Positions 62,508 to 64,000 of a stretch of 64,000 nt of DNA are shown here, in pieces; positions within the stretch are counted from its first letter, which is position 1; every line of letters begins with the position of its first letter. Position numbers and translations under genes: made by a program. The stretch covers positions 186,001-250,000 of the forward strand of contig JABJJW010000012.1 of assembly GCA_018660685.1 (NCBI GenBank). The letters run 5' to 3'. The notes under the pieces are model-generated. The model was not told where the DNA came from and did no database searches. It saw nothing but the letters and a program-made list of their open reading frames with translations. The stretch comes from Flavobacteriales bacterium. GTDB taxonomy: Bacteria; Bacteroidota; Bacteroidia; Flavobacteriales_G; Salibacteraceae.

Positions 62508-63416
62508 TTAAGGATTGATCGCCAAAACATCCTGAGTTGGTGCTTCGAAATCCAACCAATTTTTAACGTTGTCAACGAGCCATTCTGGTTGATCAATGGG
62601 AATTCCATGTCCCGAAACATCGTTCCAAACAATGTCCCCACCAAAATGATCACGAACCTTTACGATACACCCCGGCTGAACGAGTCTATCTGAAAAGGAA
62701 CCTACGACTAAGGTTGGGATTTCTGGGAAGTGCGTCGGTGGTGCATATCTCAGTCCGGCAATAGTTTGTCTAATCAGATTAGCGGTACTCATAGGTCGCA
62801 GTACTTGAATCTCCTTCCACTCTTTCAAGTTATCACCGAAACCAGTGGTGTCATTGCTATTAATCCTCAGTAGACGTTCTTCCTTTTTTACCATTTTCAA
62901 AGTGAATGGGACACTCAGTAATTCCATCCTGATTTTTGGATTAACTCTCTCAGAAAAACTACAGATTCCTTTAAATGAAGCGCGGATCATGATTAATGCT
63001 TGAAAATCTTCAGGGTACTTGGATATCCACTCCGTGGCGACCATTCCTCCTAATGAAGTAGCCATTATAATGTTCTGACCTCGTGTTGCTTCAATTTCTT
63101 CTTGAGAATGCACCTTCATAAACTCCATGAGCTTTGAAACTGTCAGTCCCGCCTTTTCCTGAAAATGAACCCCAGCACCTGGAAGATCTAAGGTGGTAAT
63201 CTTAGCATTTAGAAACTCTTCCTTCACATATTGGAAAAATTGCTGCCCCCAATGTCCAGATTCACGAGTCAATCCTCTTAGAAGAAATATGTTAATTGAA
63301 TCGTCACTTGAAAAAGGAATGCTTTGCGAAAAATTAGCTTGTTGCGAAAGACCACTATCAGGATTTAGAAGAAGTATGGTCATTGCAATAATCAGTAGGT
63401 TTCGTGCTCGTTTCAT
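62508..63416 (-). CDS. Secreted alpha/beta-hydrolase-fold protein
   Basis: 302 residues with a signal peptide (MKRARNLLIIAMTILLLNPD, cut about GLSQ). The nucleophile elbow reads MATSLGGMVATEW, so the Ser is flanked by A-T-S-L-G rather than G-x-S-x-G. IFLLRGLTRESGHWGQQFFQ (oxyanion strand), VVGSFSDRLVQPGC (catalytic Asp, with D in FSDRLV) and DVSGHGIPIDQPEWLVD (His) complete a Ser-Asp-His triad. It is periplasmic or exported; substrate unknown. Transcribed alone. Confidence 0.8.
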   Translation of the reverse strand: MKRARNLLIIAMTILLLNPDSGLSQQANFSQSIPFSSDDSINIFLLRGLTRESGHWGQQFFQYVKEEFLNAKITTLDLPGAGVHFQEKAGLTVSKLMEFMKVHSQEEIEATRGQNIIMATSLGGMVATEWISKYPEDFQALIMIRASFKGICSFSERVNPKIRMELLSVPFTLKMVKKEERLLRINSNDTTGFGDNLKEWKEIQVLRPMSTANLIRQTIAGLRYAPPTHFPEIPTLVVGSFSDRLVQPGCIVKVRDHFGGDIVWNDVSGHGIPIDQPEWLVDNVKNWLDFEAPTQDVLAINP

Positions 63417-63494
63417 AAGTCAAACCTACCCGAGGTATAAGGCGAAATGAAACGGCAAACCGCAGCGATAACAGCTGTTCTAGGAGTTTTTGCA

Positions 63495-63561
63495 AAAATG
63501 AATGGGAAGGATTGCCGGAAATTTGCAAAAAATGCAAATTCTCTTCCACGGCATTCATTTT
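63495..63561. repeat. Imperfect inverted repeat, 67 nt
   Basis: Outer arms AAAATGAATG (63495-63504) and CATTCATTTT (63552-63561) pair perfectly, as do inner arms AATTTGCA (63520-63527) and TGCAAATT (63533-63540) around a 5-A loop; between them the strands match loosely. There is no terminator T-run. It lies in the 198-nt gap between the hydrolase and the next gene, a small-mobile-element (MITE) or processing-structure candidate. The rest of the gap shows nothing recognised. Confidence 0.5.
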
Positions 63562-63614
63562 AAAGAAGAATGCGCAAAAAGTTTTTCTTAAAAGAGACTA
63601 ATAAATTGGGGGGG

Positions 63615-64000
63615 TCAGGGTTCTGGAACAGTTAAACTCGTGATTCGGAGATATTGAAAGACCAAGAGGGATTGCTCATCAGCCCCTTCACTGATTAAAT
63701 CGACGCCAAAGAACGGATCCATTCCAGAACTGGATGTGGATTCACTATTGCCAGTTAACCCAAAATCGGGATTCACCTTAATTCCATTTACCCAATATTT
63801 CATTCCATCACTATCCTGAAATATTTTGAGCACTCCGTTTTCAATATTGCTATCGACATCCAGAATGAGAGGAGCAAAATCAATGTTCATTTCGAATTCC
63901 TTATAGCGCAGCCTCATCCACAGCTCCGAGTCAGAATTTAATAAGAGCTCGGAAAAAGTAAACTCAAAGTCGAGGTCGGCCCAATCAAGATTCGAAATTT
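63615..64000 (-). CDS. Protein of unknown function, N terminus beyond the window
   Basis: The minus frame is open from the window edge to a stop at 63615, about 128 residues: SNLDWADLDFEFTFSELLLN, SDSELWMRLRYKEFEMNIDF, APLILDVDSNIENGVLKIFQ, WVNGIKVNPDFGLTGNSEST. It is beta-rich and acidic, like the C-terminal part of an envelope or jelly-roll protein. ATG 63917 is internal to this open frame, so the real start is most likely outside the window. Not recognised. Confidence 0.55.
   Translation of the reverse strand, partial: ISNLDWADLDFEFTFSELLLNSDSELWMRLRYKEFEMNIDFAPLILDVDSNIENGVLKIFQDSDGMKYWVNGIKVNPDFGLTGNSESTSSSGMDPFFGVDLISEGADEQSLLVFQYLRITSLTVPEP

Noticed and set aside
63358-63558. 66-codon minus frame upstream of the hydrolase
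   Set aside because: It runs through the inverted repeat and the hydrolase N terminus and shows no coding pattern.

Overview
The window reads as the chromosome of a Bacteroidota bacterium, most likely a free-living Flavobacteriia or Cryomorphaceae-like lineage. Evidence: type IX secretion (T9SS) cargo with C-terminal sorting domains, PorT and a PorE-like protein, a TamL-type lipoprotein BamA paralogue, DUF2911, DUF983, DUF1801, DUF4301 and DUF5723 families, a short RpoD without region 1.1, and a -7 promoter element TAnnTTTG (the Bacteroidota sigma-A signature) just upstream of most genes or operons. Shine-Dalgarno sites are not evident. No phage, CRISPR array or intact insertion sequence is visible.

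Layout. 0-5 kb: rpoZ (cut by the edge) and bamD; a serine-palmitoyltransferase-like enzyme; DUF2911; FKBP isomerase; DjlA-like co-chaperone. 5.3-6.1 kb: tRNA-Ser(GCT) followed by an intergenic scar where a nuclease fragment and a GyrI-like tail abut. 6.1-9.4 kb: SprB-repeat T9SS cargo, two DinB-fold proteins (the first apparently truncated), a PH-domain membrane protein. 9.5-15 kb: a tight plus-strand run of aminotransferase, sugar kinase, TrkH, UbiE/MenG and PorT. 15-22.7 kb: core genes: a SpoU rRNA methyltransferase and TamL leaving a back-to-back promoter, then accD, rpsO, pnp, rpoD. 22.7-29.4 kb: a frameshifted OmpA-family gene, a TPR histidine kinase, rpe, a LYS1-type dehydrogenase, an outer-membrane barrel and ssrA (tmRNA, tag GETSYALAA).

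29.4-32.3 kb: a scarred accessory segment directly downstream of ssrA: a possible structured RNA, a DUF1801 remnant, a porin-like gene, a transposase tail and an orphan T9SS sorting domain. 32.3-36.8 kb: DUF983, lipoproteins, phosphohexomutase. 36.8-43.7 kb: an operon of two paralogous giant PKD-repeat T9SS cargo proteins plus a small secreted protein. 43.8-52.2 kb: DUF4301, queE coupled to a PorE-like gene, and an overlapping three-gene envelope operon (lipoprotein, DUF5723 barrel, secreted protein). 52.3-64 kb: ABC exporter, NUMOD4/HNH-like protein, a 1.5k-residue T9SS cargo, rpmH, an SPFH membrane protein paired with a 50-residue ribbon-helix-helix protein, rarA and a secreted hydrolase.

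Most noteworthy: the SPFH/RHH pair, whose promoter holds three TGATAT boxes at exact 11-bp spacing; the back-to-back promoter that supports a CTG start for the methyltransferase; a single -1 frameshift separating a secreted domain from its OmpA anchor; four convergent gene pairs whose stop codons overlap by exactly 4 bp; the three-gene DUF5723 envelope operon; and an unassigned structured transcript after ssrA. Functions are from recognised motifs by eye only; no search was run.
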